A stretch of 64,000 bases of DNA from Emydura subglobosa (taxonomy: Eukaryota; Chordata; Testudines; Chelidae): NCBI GenBank assembly GCA_007922225.1, contig ML679989.1, positions 17,673,974-17,737,973 of the forward strand, written 5' to 3'. The translations under genes were made by a program, and so were the position numbers. This document shows positions 49,705 through 61,500 of the stretch, in pieces. The stretch's first letter is position 1. Each line of letters begins with the position of its first letter. The notes under the pieces were generated by a model. That model searched no databases and was not told the DNA's origin. It saw only the letters and a program-made list of their open reading frames with translations.

Positions 49705-49746
49705 CATTTTTTATTTTTTATTTTTTTTTTATTTTTTATTTTTTTT
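49705..49746. repeat. T-rich low-complexity tract
   Basis: Runs of T are broken by single A residues. Confidence 0.95.
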
Positions 49747-49799
49747 AAACACAAACTACTGTGGGTTTCGGTTTAGCTGAAAACTGCTTCAGGCCTAAC

Positions 49800-50860
49800 A
49801 AATGAATATGTTACTACATTAAAAGTCTCACACAATAAAATACCCTTGCCCTTTCTGCAGCAAGAAAGAAGAAATAACTTTAGGATTGTAAACAAATAAT
49901 ATACTGGGTCAGCTAATGCCAATACGCTAGAAATATGAGTCAGCTCATTTTTCTCTCCAGATATTCACACTTCCCTAAACACGAAATTCACTTCTCTTTA
50001 CACAGTCCATAGCTCCCTTCAGTCGGATCCACAGTTTCCTTTAAGCCAGTTGTAGATATGCATGCACATCTCAGGGCACTATTTGAGACCAAATTGGCTG
50101 TTTTAGGTTAGTCATCTAAATCCCTGTTATAACCACCTCACTAGATTTAGGCCCTCCTATCCTGATTGAAGGGGCTACATAGAGATTTCAGGTTCTGAGC
50201 TTTAGACACCCAATCTTGACTGGTGGCCCCTAGTTATTATCTTTTTGGGAAGGCCCCTGGCGCAAAACTCACCATTTTTACTTCTGCAGAATTTGGGGAA
50301 CATGTTTCATTTTTTTAAATTGTCGATAATGGAATTGTAGAATTTCCTCATCTCTAGTGGGTGAATCAATGGTTATGTTGTGCTGTGTCCATACCGGGGA
50401 ACATTCTCTGCAGCTTATGTTGAAAATTGAAGTTTACCAATAGTATAGAATATGTGATGTGAGAAAAAATAATACAAAGGCAGTTAAAAAACTCCAAAAT
50501 GTAGCCTATTCCTCTTCCCCGGGTTTCAAACCAATGTTGTTCCGTCAATGACTTGAAATTCCTATCCAAAGGAAAAAGGACTGTTCTTTATGGCTAATCC
50601 TCTATACAGGTTGGATGAAGATTTTTTAAGATGGTAGATGAATTCATCTCTTTGAAATACCCTAATGCATTTGATTGATACTTAGAAATGGGCTCAGGGT
50701 AAAATTTCTAATCTACATTTCAACCCCTCACAAAATTTAGTGCTGTTTAGATCCAGAGTTCTGCTTTGAGACAAACTTCATGTGTTCTAAGTAGTTTGCG
50801 ATCTAGACGAGGTGCCCTGAGCTAACAGCATCTTGCGAAAGGGCACTTTGTAATAACAGG
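49800..50860. repeat. Segmental duplicate, right copy (empty site for LTR and CR1)
   Basis: It is collinear with 42890-43425 plus 46865-47700. The junction region around 50150-50200 (CCTATCCTGATTG...GATTTCAGGTTCTGAG) runs straight through where the left copy has 3.4 kb of LTR plus CR1. Confidence 0.7.
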
Positions 50861-52440
50861 GCCTACAAGTTTGTCCTAATGGTGAGCGCTAATGTAAAAA
50901 AGTAAGTACAAGTTCATAAAATGCCATAATAACAAAAAATAACAAATGTTAGTGGGAAATTGTGCAAAAGGCAGTCAACCCCCCCCCCCAAATTAGACTA
51001 AAGCGAAAGGGCTACTAATATAATCAAGGATTGTGTTAAGATCCATGCCCGGTAAACAGGAGATATGTGAGACTGATAATCAATGAACCAAAACTGGTGT
51101 GTCAGAAATTAGGCCTAGTTGGTGGAAAAAATAATAAGAGGACTGGCTATTCCATCACTCCCTTTTGGAATCTCAGCAAGAGACTTTGAATGGATGGAAG
51201 TGAATGTTGGTTGATGGAAAGACAAAGGAAGGGGAATGAGCAAGCTTCACTATCATGGTTGCCACCGCCAACATCTCCTGGGACCCCAGACCCTCTTCCT
51301 ACTAACCGTGAGAGATGTACTGACTAGACCTGGACAGAGAGAGGGAGCAAGATGCTATCACCACCTTCGCCAGCTTTGGCTAAATTCTGAATAGCACCTG
51401 GGATGTGGGACACTCTCTCTCTCTCTCGTTCTCTCTCACACACACCCACACAAACACATGCTCTCACTCCTATGTGGTCATTTCCTTCCCTATCTTATTT
51501 CTTCTCTTTCCTATCCCTCTCCTTTTTCCTTCTGTCTAATAAGAGTCTGACTTAGCTGGCCAAGTCTGTCTATTTGGCAATACTGCTGTAAGCCTGTGAC
51601 CAGAAAGAGGCAGCTAAAAGCAGTGCCCTAAACAGCCTGATGCTGGTACGAGTTCGTGGCTAATAAGACAATGTTCAGGGCCTTTTTCCCCTCCGTCAGG
51701 GAGGCTGTAAGTGAGAGTCAAAGACAGAGACAGAAGCTGCATTTTCTATCTTTGCTGTTCTCTATGTTCCCCTTTTCAGGGTGTTTGTCCTGGCTTGTTT
51801 TCCAGAACACAGGATTGGACAGCTCCAGCCCGTCTCCAGCCCGTTTTCCTTTTCCCAGCAAGATAGTTACTAGCATCTCTGATACCATCTAAAAAGTGTC
51901 AGACAAGGGGGGTTTCTTTCTAAAACCTCTCTCCAACTAAGAAAAAGAGAACAAGGGATGTTGTTAAAATGAGAGCCTAATTTAATACTTTACATTTCAA
52001 ATACTTTAACCGTTTTTCCTTCTTTTCTGTATCTGTAATAAAGAGTTTTAAAAAATTGAGGGTGCTTTTGTCATAGTACTAAGCGGGCTGAGGTCTCTGT
52101 ATAACAAACCTCAAACCGAGTCTAGCACTGTTTAATGTTAGTGGGGGCTTTTAGTGTCCGGGCCACCAGACCTGTGTGCATGTTACGCCATGCCCAGTAA
52201 AAAGTGGACTAATCAATAATCCCCCATCAGAGAATCTCTGCTTTGAGGAAAGAATCAGTGACACTTTTTCAAAGAGGAATCCCAGGGATGCTAAAGAAGG
52301 AAGTCACTGTGGTTTGACACTGGCAATACCACATGAGACCTCGGGAAGGGAGATGGTGGAGAAATCATGCAGAGAGCAGACGCAGCAGAAACGGCTGGAA
52401 GGTGCAGATTGGTGGGAGGAGTTAAGAGGGGAGACAGTCC
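50861..52440. other. Upstream region of ficolin B; no gene recognised
   Basis: It contains a C homopolymer near 50982, the CT/CA tract at 51411-51460 and unclassified sequence. No exon-like features. Confidence 0.45.
51411..51460. repeat. (CT)n/(CA)n mixed microsatellite
   Basis: A CT run is followed by CACACACACC-type units. Confidence 0.9.
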
Positions 52441-52462
52441 ATGATTATTCATTTATTCGATC

Positions 52463-52469
52463 TATAAAA
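52463..52469 (+). promoter_or_regulatory. TATA box of ficolin B
   Basis: TATAAAA in the context CTATAAAAGGCTC lies 81 bases before the ATG at 52544, predicting a start site near 52493. The aligned position in ficolin A reads GGAAAAG, so the two genes differ in core promoter type. Confidence 0.7.
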
Positions 52470-52523
52470 GGCTCCAGCTGGTGAGCAGCTAACGCAGAGA
52501 AGAGGAGAAGTCTAGCGGAGCTG

Positions 52524-52589
52524 ATGTCGCAGAGACCAGCGTCATGGGGCAGGCAGCACAGCAAACCCTCCTTGCTTTCCTCGGTCTAG
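52524..52589 (+). other. Overlapping upstream open reading frame in the ficolin B leader
   Basis: An ATG at 52524, 20 bases before the main start and in a different frame, runs 21 codons to TAG at 52587-52589. Its context (CTGATGT) is weak, whereas the main start (GTCATGG) is strong. The aligned ficolin A leader has no ATG there. If transcription starts near 52493 it would be in the 5' UTR and could reduce translation of ficolin B. Confidence 0.45.
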
Positions 52590-55500
52590 CAGCAGCCGTT
52601 TGCATGGCTGAGGATGAGCCAACAACAGGTGAACAAATTCTGGTATTTGTTTGTTTTGTTTTTTTCCAACCTGCTCTAATTTACAGCCAATGAAAGTGAC
52701 CTGTAGGTTCTGAGCGCCGGTCTGCAAGAGGAAAAATCTCACACATGTAAGTACCTCAGTGTGCTAACAAGAGTGCAAGGCTCTACTGCAGAAGTCTTGC
52801 ACCAGTGCAACATGGGCTTTGCATCAGTGTCACCACAGAGGCACAAACTGCCTTAGTGTGAGCTGGCCTCGATTTGCTGAGCTCATTTACCACTGGAATT
52901 TGCAAAGTATTTGGGATCCGGTGACTCCTAGAAATGTCCCCTATTGATTCATTTCTTTCCTCAGTGGGGAATTCGAAGGACTGTGGAATTCCTGGACCCC
53001 CAGGACCTCCTGGATTCCCAGGTACATTCCCCTCAACCTGAACCCTCCTCCACACACAGTGCTGGGACATGAGTTAGCTCCAGACCCAACTCCACTATCT
53101 CCCTCCCCCATCCTCCCTCTCAATCTTTCTCCTCCGTGGAACGATGCTCCAGCTGAGCTCCTCCCCTCCTGCTCCATGTTGCCATGACCCGTCACCCGCC
53201 TTCCTTCCTCACTGGACCTCTTTGCTCTTCCATTTCCACGTCATGATTCTCCACCTTCATCCTTGTTTCTTGTGGTTAGCTGCCAGGCTTCCCACCTCCT
53301 CGCCCTGACCGCCTTGTCTGGCCTGCAGCCCTGGACCAGCTCTCTGCTCTCCAGTAGGGCCACTCCCTCTGGTCTTCACCACATACTGCATCCTCCCTGG
53401 TCTCTGCATTGCTTGATCACCACCTCAGCATCACCCACCTGACCCTTCTGGGATTCCAATCCATCGGTATCCACAAATTCTCTTCTGCGCTCAGCCCCCT
53501 GCTCTTCCTTCCCGTCCAGTGACTCACGCAGTGATTCCTTCCACGCCGCTCTCTCCGCCACCCTTATCTCCTTGGTGCCGCTCTCCCATTGCACGGCCCA
53601 TCCTGCCAACCCCCAGCCCTGGGTCACCCCCAGCACCTCTTCCCATACCCCAGTTCTCATGCCACGGAGCATCTCTGGCAGAAGCTCTGTGACCAGGCTG
53701 AATTCCTCCACTACAAATTCACTCATTAGTCCTTCAGTTCTAGCGTCTTTATAGCCAAATAGCTTGACTTCCCTCCTCTCATCCAACCCCACACCCACAG
53801 CACCTGCTTCCTTTTCACCACCTTCGCCACCCTCCCTTAACTTCTCTCCTCCTGCCACCTCCTCCTCTCCACACAGGACCATGCCCCTTTCCTCAGCCAC
53901 TAAGATCCCAGGTGACCTTTTCCCCTTTGCTCCCTGGACTCTCTTCCTTCTCCCCCCGTTACCAACACTGAGACATCCTACCATCTCTGCCCCTCAAACT
54001 CATCTGGGGGTGGGAGAAGGGGGCTGGCAGCTGTCCTCTGGAGCAGCTGTCCTCAGGAGCTGAAATGGCTCCTTTCCTTTGGTGGGGATGCTTGGGGGCC
54101 TGCTGAAGGCTTTCTGTTTGCAACCCAGCCACCTGCCAGCCCTGAAAACATGAGTCGTTGGCATTCTGTTTGGCCCAGCTTTGCAAAAGCTAAGAGAAGG
54201 GGCTTGATCCTGCCTTCCTGGCACGGGGGAAATTCCCATGAAGGGCAGTGAGGGATCTGAGGATCAGGGCAGAGAAGGAATTTAATTCTAATTTTGAAAT
54301 CGGGCTTTGCAGAAGGCACACAGGAAGCGGCCCATCCCCCTGATTTCTCTCTAACAAATAATTCTCTATTGTCATCTGCAGCAGAATAACTTGGAGTCTT
54401 TTGTCTTCCAGGGCCTCCAGGTCCGCCAGGGGCAAGAGGTAAAATAATAAAATATTTAATATTAATAAAATATTAATTCAGAATCTTTTGTGCTTTTAGG
54501 GCTAAAGGATCTTTCGGGCTTCACTGCAATGCCATGAGCTCCTGGGGCAAGAGGGAAAGGACTAAAGAGCAGAGGGGAACTTGGTGATTTTAAATATCCA
54601 AGAGAAGTTTTTAAAGTGCTTGCATCTTCCCAAATGGGTATGCAGAAAGGGGCAGGCTAATAGGCTTGTAAGGTACAGCTGAGAGCACGTATCCCTCTCT
54701 GCAGCTAGTCAGCACCACTGCCTGCTGTGGCGCGTTGGTGAGGGCATGGCTTTGCCCTACACCCATTGCACAGAGCAGCACCCACCACATAGCCCTAGAG
54801 AGCTACAGAAGTGATCACTTTCAGGGGGTGGGTCTGGCCAGTCTCAGAGAAGGGCAACCCCTGGGTCTTCCTCAAGGGTAGCACTGGAGCTGTGCCCTCC
54901 AAGGGTCTCCAGGTGGGACTGAGCCCAGGAGCAGCAGTTGCACTCTTGGGGGGGCCTGGTTTCCCTCTCCAAAATAAATTCACTGAAGCTGCTTTTAATT
55001 GACCCCAGGTCAGAGGTCAGAATCAGATCCCCAGTGTCTAAGCCACAAATAATTCATCGCTGCTCATTCTTTTCATTTCGTTTTCAAACAGGACCGCCAG
55101 GACTGCCAGGACTGCCAGGACGTCCTGGCCTCATTGGAGCTGCAGGTGAGAGCCGTGGGATATTTGTCCTCCCTGTAGAGCTCCACACCTGCTTTGCAGT
55201 GGGCAGGGCACTGACTCTGCAGCTTTTCCTCCCATCAGCAGCTGCACTGATGTCCATGTACCATCAGTGCCTGCGTTTTGGGATGCTGTCCACGGCGCCA
55301 GTGACTGAGGATGTCAGAAGTTTAATGAGGGGATTGCAGTGGGTATTCCCCGGGTGGATATTCCTCTCTGGTGTGCTCAGAGATTGTGCTTTCTTCGCTA
55401 ACATCCCTCAGAATCAGTGATTTCAGGAGAAACCTCTCCTCAGTTAACCCTGGCAAGTTGAGACCAATGGTCACAACGCGCAAACAGGAAAGAGGTGATA

Positions 55501-58500
55501 ACTGTGTTCACTTCAATAATATACAGCAAGAGAATGTAGCCAAGTCACAGCCTGAAATGTCGGCTATTATCTTTTGCCCTGGAGCTTTGGTAGTAGACAC
55601 AATATGTGAGGTGAAGGTACATGCAGGGTAAGGCCTGGGTCAGATGCAGAAGCATCCTCCCCAAGCAACCCACTCCTACCAGTGGGCAAGAGGTAAAATA
55701 ATAAAATATTTAATATTAATAAAACATTAATTCAGAATCTTTTGTGCTTTTAGGGCTACAGGATCTTTCGGGCTTCACTGCAATGCCATGAGCTCCTGGG
55801 GCAAGAGGGAAAATTCTAAAGAGCAGAGGGGAACTTTGGTGATTTTAAATATCCAGGAGAGGTTTTTAAAGTGCTTGCATCTTCCCAAATGGGTATGCAG
55901 AAAGGGGCAGGCTAACAGGGTTGTAAGGTACAGCTGAGCGCACGTGTCCCTCTCTGCAGCTAGCCAGCACCACTGCCTGCTGTGGCGCGTTGGTGAGGGC
56001 ACGGCTTTGCCCCACACCCGTTGCACAGAGCAGCACCCATCACATAGCCCTGGAGAGCTACAGAAGTGATCACTTTCAGGGGGTTGATCCGGCCAGTCTC
56101 AGAGAAGGGCAACCCCTGGGTCTTCCTCAAGGGTAGCACTGGAGCTGTGCCCTCCAAGGGTCTCCAGGTGGGACTGAGCCCAGGAGCAGCAGCTGCACTC
56201 TTGGGGGGGGCCTGGATTCCCTCTCACTCCAAAATAAATTCACTGAAGCTGCTTTTAATTGACCCCGGGTCAGAGGTCAGAATCAGATCCCCGGTGTCTA
56301 AGCCACAAATAATTCATCGCTGCTCATTCTTTTCATTTCGTTTTCAAACAGGAGCACCAGGACCACCAGGAATGCCAGGACCGCCAGGAATTCCAGGACC
56401 GCCAGGAATGCCAGGACTGCCAGGACTGCCAGGACGTCCTGGCCTCATTGGAGCTGCAGGTGAGAGCCGTGGGATATTTGTCCTCCCTGTAGAGCTCCAC
56501 ACCTGCTTTGCAGCAGCACTGCAGTGGGCAGGGCACTGACTCTGCAGCTCTTCCTCCCATCAGCAGCCGCACTAATGTCCACGTGCATGCCCATGAATGT
56601 GGGCGGCAGGATCAGGTCCTACTTTTCGTGATGCTGTCCACGGCGACAGTGACTGAGGATGTCAGAAGTTTAATGAGGGGATTGCAGTGGGTATTCCCCA
56701 GGTGGATATTCCTCCCTGGTGTGCTCAGAGATCGTGATTAACTAGGCTGCTGGGAGAAGCTCTCCCATTATCTTAGCAGCTGAGCTGCTGCAGTGCTGTA
56801 TATGAAGACAAGCTCTACGTCTACATGGATGTAACTTGCATAAAGCCCAGATCCCTTTACACCAGTTTAGACTCTCACTCACCTACCTTCCCTGAGAGGG
56901 CATCATAATCTGAGAAAACCCAGACCTGAGATTCTCCCCTGACGTAAGGTGACCACATCTCCTAAAGGGAAAATGGGACACCGTGTGGGGCTAGCCCAAC
57001 CCCCCCCCCGCCCTTGCATAGGGCTGGCCCAAGCCACTCACCTGAGCCCCTCTCCCCATATGGGGTTGGTGTCACTGCTCACCCCGTGTGGGGCTGGTTG
57101 TTGGTGACTTGAGCATTGCCTGCCTCCCCACGTGAGGCTGGGGCTGGAGCTGGCTCCCTTGCTTACTGGAACCCTGCCTGCCCCCGGCCTGAGCCCTGTG
57201 GTGAGCCTCCTTGTTTATCCAGGTCTCTAACTGGTGCTAAGTCCCCTGGTGCTTTGAATTTTACATGATCCCTCCACCACTTTCACAGGCAGCATTCCTT
57301 TTACAGGTGCTTTGTGTGAATAGTTTTTGCGGCACCTTTAAAAGTAGTAAATGATTCTGGGTTATCATACACGTATGAGAAATTGGCTGTTCATTGCTTG
57401 GGCTTCTGGGGTGGTAAAGGGCTATGAATTCCTGTACTTTCCATATGTAACTCCATGGAAATGTGGGCCGCACATTGGTAACCTCGGCTCACGTACCTGG
57501 CTAAATAGAGAACTCTCAGGTTGAAAGAGTAGTAATAAGCAGTGTCAGGTGTGAAATAAGCCACAGACGGTGGGACCCAGATAGTTGAGTGAACGTTTAA
57601 AGACACTTGATACTGGTTCCTCTTAATGCCACCATATAGCGCTACACAGGTGGAAGGAGGGTCTGTTATCCAAGGGGAGTTCGGTGAATGTGCTGCAGAA
57701 AATGTTTTTCCTTTAACATTATTTTCTTTAAACCTTCCTATTTTGGGCTCAGTCCTGCTCGCACTGAATCAATAGCAGTATCCTTTGGTATCAGGGGAGC
57801 AGGATTTGACTTTGTTCAATAGCCATACCTGGTTCTCATACAGACATTGTCATCAGTAGATCTCAAAGTGCTTTACAAAGGAAGTCACTATCATTAGCCC
57901 CATTTTAAAGAGGGGGAAACCGAGGCACAGATAAGTGAAATGACTTCGCCGAGTTCACCTGGTAGGAACTCAGGCCTCCGGTGTGCCAGCCCCGTGCTCC
58001 ATTAGCTCTGTGTGTTAGCATCTGACTGATGCTGGTTTTTTCTTTCCATTTGTAAGGGCACAGTGTGAGGTGTTGCATGCTGCAGCAGCAGCCACTCTGT
58101 GCCCATCCCCAGTTCCTACTGGAGTCAAGGAAGGGGGAAGGAGCGCATTGCTTAACCAAGTCTGGCCCTTGGATGGCTGTACCCGTGCAGCACTGAGCCT
58201 GATGGGCATGGGGAGTTATTTGAAATGTGCCAGTTAACACGAGACACTTCAAGCTAGCTTGACTCCACCCATCCCCTTTTCACTGCTCCTGGGTGAGGCC
58301 TTAGGAATGATGGGAGAGGGAAACCAAGTGAAACCCTGAGCAGGACTGGATAACAAGGGGTCAGTTACACACAACCACTGTGGAGGAAAATGGCTGAATC
58401 CTACTTGCCTTACTCACAGCCACAGAAATAGTCCCGCCCTACTCACTCATGCGCGTAAGGCCGTTAACACTAGCCTAGCAACAGGTTTCTCTGTCACGGC

Positions 58501-61500
58501 AGCTAATTAGGCAGTGGAGGGTCAGGAATTTTATTCCACAAAGATTGTGAAATTGTTGATGCTGTCTTTTGAAATAGGAGTCCAGCCTTACGCTGTGGAT
58601 AAAAACAGCTGTGGATAAAATCTACCCATGTTGGCTCATCAGGCACAAATGCCGTCTGTATTTTATAATTAGATGCTTTTTAAATTAAGGCAGAAATCTC
58701 ACCATGGTAAATTCAGAATAAGATGCTTTTCACTCACCCTAACCATTCATCTCCCGTATAATCAAGAGTTTGAAATACCTGTCCCGCACAGATGCAGAGA
58801 ACTGCAAGGAGCTGTTAGCCAGAGGGCACACGCTGAGTGGCTGGTATACTATCTACCCCAAAGGTTCTGCTGCCATGACCGTGCTGTGTGACATGCATAC
58901 AGATGGCGGGGGATGGATTGTAAGTAGGAACTGACCGGAATAAAGCTCATTGGATACTCTCATGCAAACAGGTGTCTCAAAATGAGTTCTCCCTTAGTCA
59001 AAGTGTTTGATATACACAGAGTGTTTGATAGGTCAGAGTGCTTGAATGAACATAGAGCTGCAGAGTGAAAATTAAATGCAAAGCAAACTCCTAAGAGGAA
59101 ATTCCCTATTAAAGACATTAGCTACGGGAATAACAATGGAGATTTTCAGCATCACATTTACACCTCCTTATTTTAGCGCACATAGGCATTCAAATCTTTG
59201 CCACACTGATCTTCTTCAGAGATGAGTTTTCAGTCTAGAGTGTGGATTAAAATGTATTACGTGTCACTTGGAGTCCTCAGAAGTGGAATGAAGGCTGCAG
59301 TGCTGCTATGCATGGCCAAACACTTCTTTCAGCAAATAAAGTCTGGCCAGTAGAGCCTTGCAGCTAATGGCATTCAGCCGTCTGTTAATAGCAGACTTAC
59401 TTTCCTTACTTTGTGTATCTCCTAGATGGCCAAAATGCTAAAAGCCATGATGGTAACCACATCTTTGCTTTGTACTGTCATCATTCAGCTGAGTTCAATG
59501 AGAACTCCTGGTCGCTTGTCTTTCCCTCGGTTTTTCTTCCCCACCATAACTACTGATGGCTTCAATTTTGGGACTGACGACACGGCAGAACCACCTGCCC
59601 ATAATGGTGCCAACAAATCTGTTCCTCCCCACCAACCATCTCTTTCTTTGGAATTCAAAACAAAAGCTTCACCATTATAAAAGCATGAGGCTCACATAAG
59701 CAACTGTTTCTTGCACAGAACTTTTGTAATTAGGGATGGAAATGGTAGCTGTTGACTTCCATTCATATTGGCCCAAATCGTGAGATTGCTATTCAGTTTT
59801 CATGCAGTGGGAATTTGCCTTCTTTAGTTTTTACTCAGGCCCTGCTATGGCAAACACCTATTGAAGGGAAGTGACGAGCGTCCTGCCTGATTCCTTTGTG
59901 TTTCCCTACAGGTTTTCCAGAGACGGGTGGATGGGTCGGTGGATTTTCGTCGTGACTGGGATGCATACAAGAATGGTTTTGGCAGCCAACTGACAGAATT
60001 TTGGTTGGGAAATGAGAAAATTCACCACTTGACATCACTTGGTAAAGAAATCATGGATGTAGTTTTTCTTAAGACTTCCTCCATCCCCCTGCTTCCCTCC
60101 TTTGCAACATGACTTAGAGTGATCATAACACAGTAGCTCTTCTATAGAGATTGTCATCTATAGATCTCAGAGTGCTTTGCCAGGGAGTGTAAGTATCATG
60201 GTACTTAAGCCTAGGCACAGAACAAAGAATTATCTTGCTCAAGGTCACACAGCAAGTCAATGGCAGACCTGGGAATGTAGTCCAGGTTTGAGTCTCAGTC
60301 CAGGGATGTAGCCACTCGCCCATTCTGATCCACACCAATAGTGGTGAAACAGCTGTCAGAATCACCACTGGCTGTTCCTTACATGGAAAACAAGTCGAAC
60401 ACATAACACTGTCGTGCTCATGGATGCAGTCAAAGATTGGTTCCTCTTAAAGACTCATGCATTAACAGCAAAACCCAGTTTCTACATAAACTGTCCCTGC
60501 CCCACCAGTGGCTACCACTGCATTATGCAAGGTCACTTCCATCATGTCTCTATGATCTCCACAAGGTGAGACAGCTACTATGACTGCCCAATGCCAGCCA
60601 ATCAGCTATAGCTGCACTGCTTTTCAGCCCCTGGAGACACTCTCCCTTTCTACAGGTTCGAGTTGTGAGAATGGCGGCAAAGCTTGCCCATCCCTCACTG
60701 CTATCGATCCTGATTTCCTCTCTGGGGGAAAGGTGTTAGCTGGGGTTGGGTTTGCCGATGGAAAGATGAGATGCAGGGATGAAACTGGGTTAATCCAGGC
60801 AACCCCAGGCTGCTAAAGAGGCTGGTATTTCATGCCCGGATGGGTGATGGTCACCAAATGTAAACCCAAGAGTGTGCAAAACGTTAATGGATCCTGCCAG
60901 ACATTTCACATTGCCTCTGTGTTTGACAGGGAAAAATGAGCTGCGCATTGACCTCACAGACTTTGAAAACATGAAATATTTTGCTAAGTACGAGTCATTC
61001 AGAATTTCTCAAGCGTCTGAGAACTACACCCTGGTTCTCGGGGACATGGTGGCGGGTGATGCAGGTAGGTACTGGACATATTCGTAGCAAAGGAAAAACA
61101 CCCTCCTCCAACAGAAATGTAAGAGAACCTGCAGAAGAAGCAAAATAAACCTGTCCAGTGCAAGGTTGGCTTCTTGTCCACCCCCAGGTTGGTGTTTAAT
61201 TATTTCCATCCTGTTCCTCCCATCAACAGACCCAGGGCCAACTCCTGAGGAACCTCACTTAGGCAAAACTGGCAGGTCACACTGAAGTCAGCAGCACTTT
61301 GGCTGAGTGAGGACCGAGTACAGAACTCAGGATTTTCATCCCCAGTTTAGAGCGGTTTGGAGGCTGGGGTCCAGTTTTGACTTGAAAGAGACCCAAAACA
61401 CCCCGGGAGCTGAAGGGCCCAAACTCTGGAGACAGTGACGTGGGAAGTAATTAACTTCTCAGAGCTGACTGTCCCTATACTAAGGGGAAGGGCTGAGTTC

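Noticed and set aside
53376..53984. 202-codon open frame on the minus strand inside ficolin B intron 2
   Set aside because: It is complementary to a CT-rich stretch, so Gly/Glu-rich codons without stops are expected from composition. There are no domain features and no splice logic.
55684..55693. Possible tiny exon TGGGCAAGAG with CCAG acceptor and GTAAAA donor in duplication copy 2
   Set aside because: Only 10 nt, it would break the reading frame, and it is explained as the truncated end of the duplicated 27-nt exon.
58567..58620. Candidate neck exon after an ATAG ([13 protein letters not shown])
   Set aside because: It contains a cysteine, but the frame hits TAA immediately after G and there is no GT donor in a usable position.
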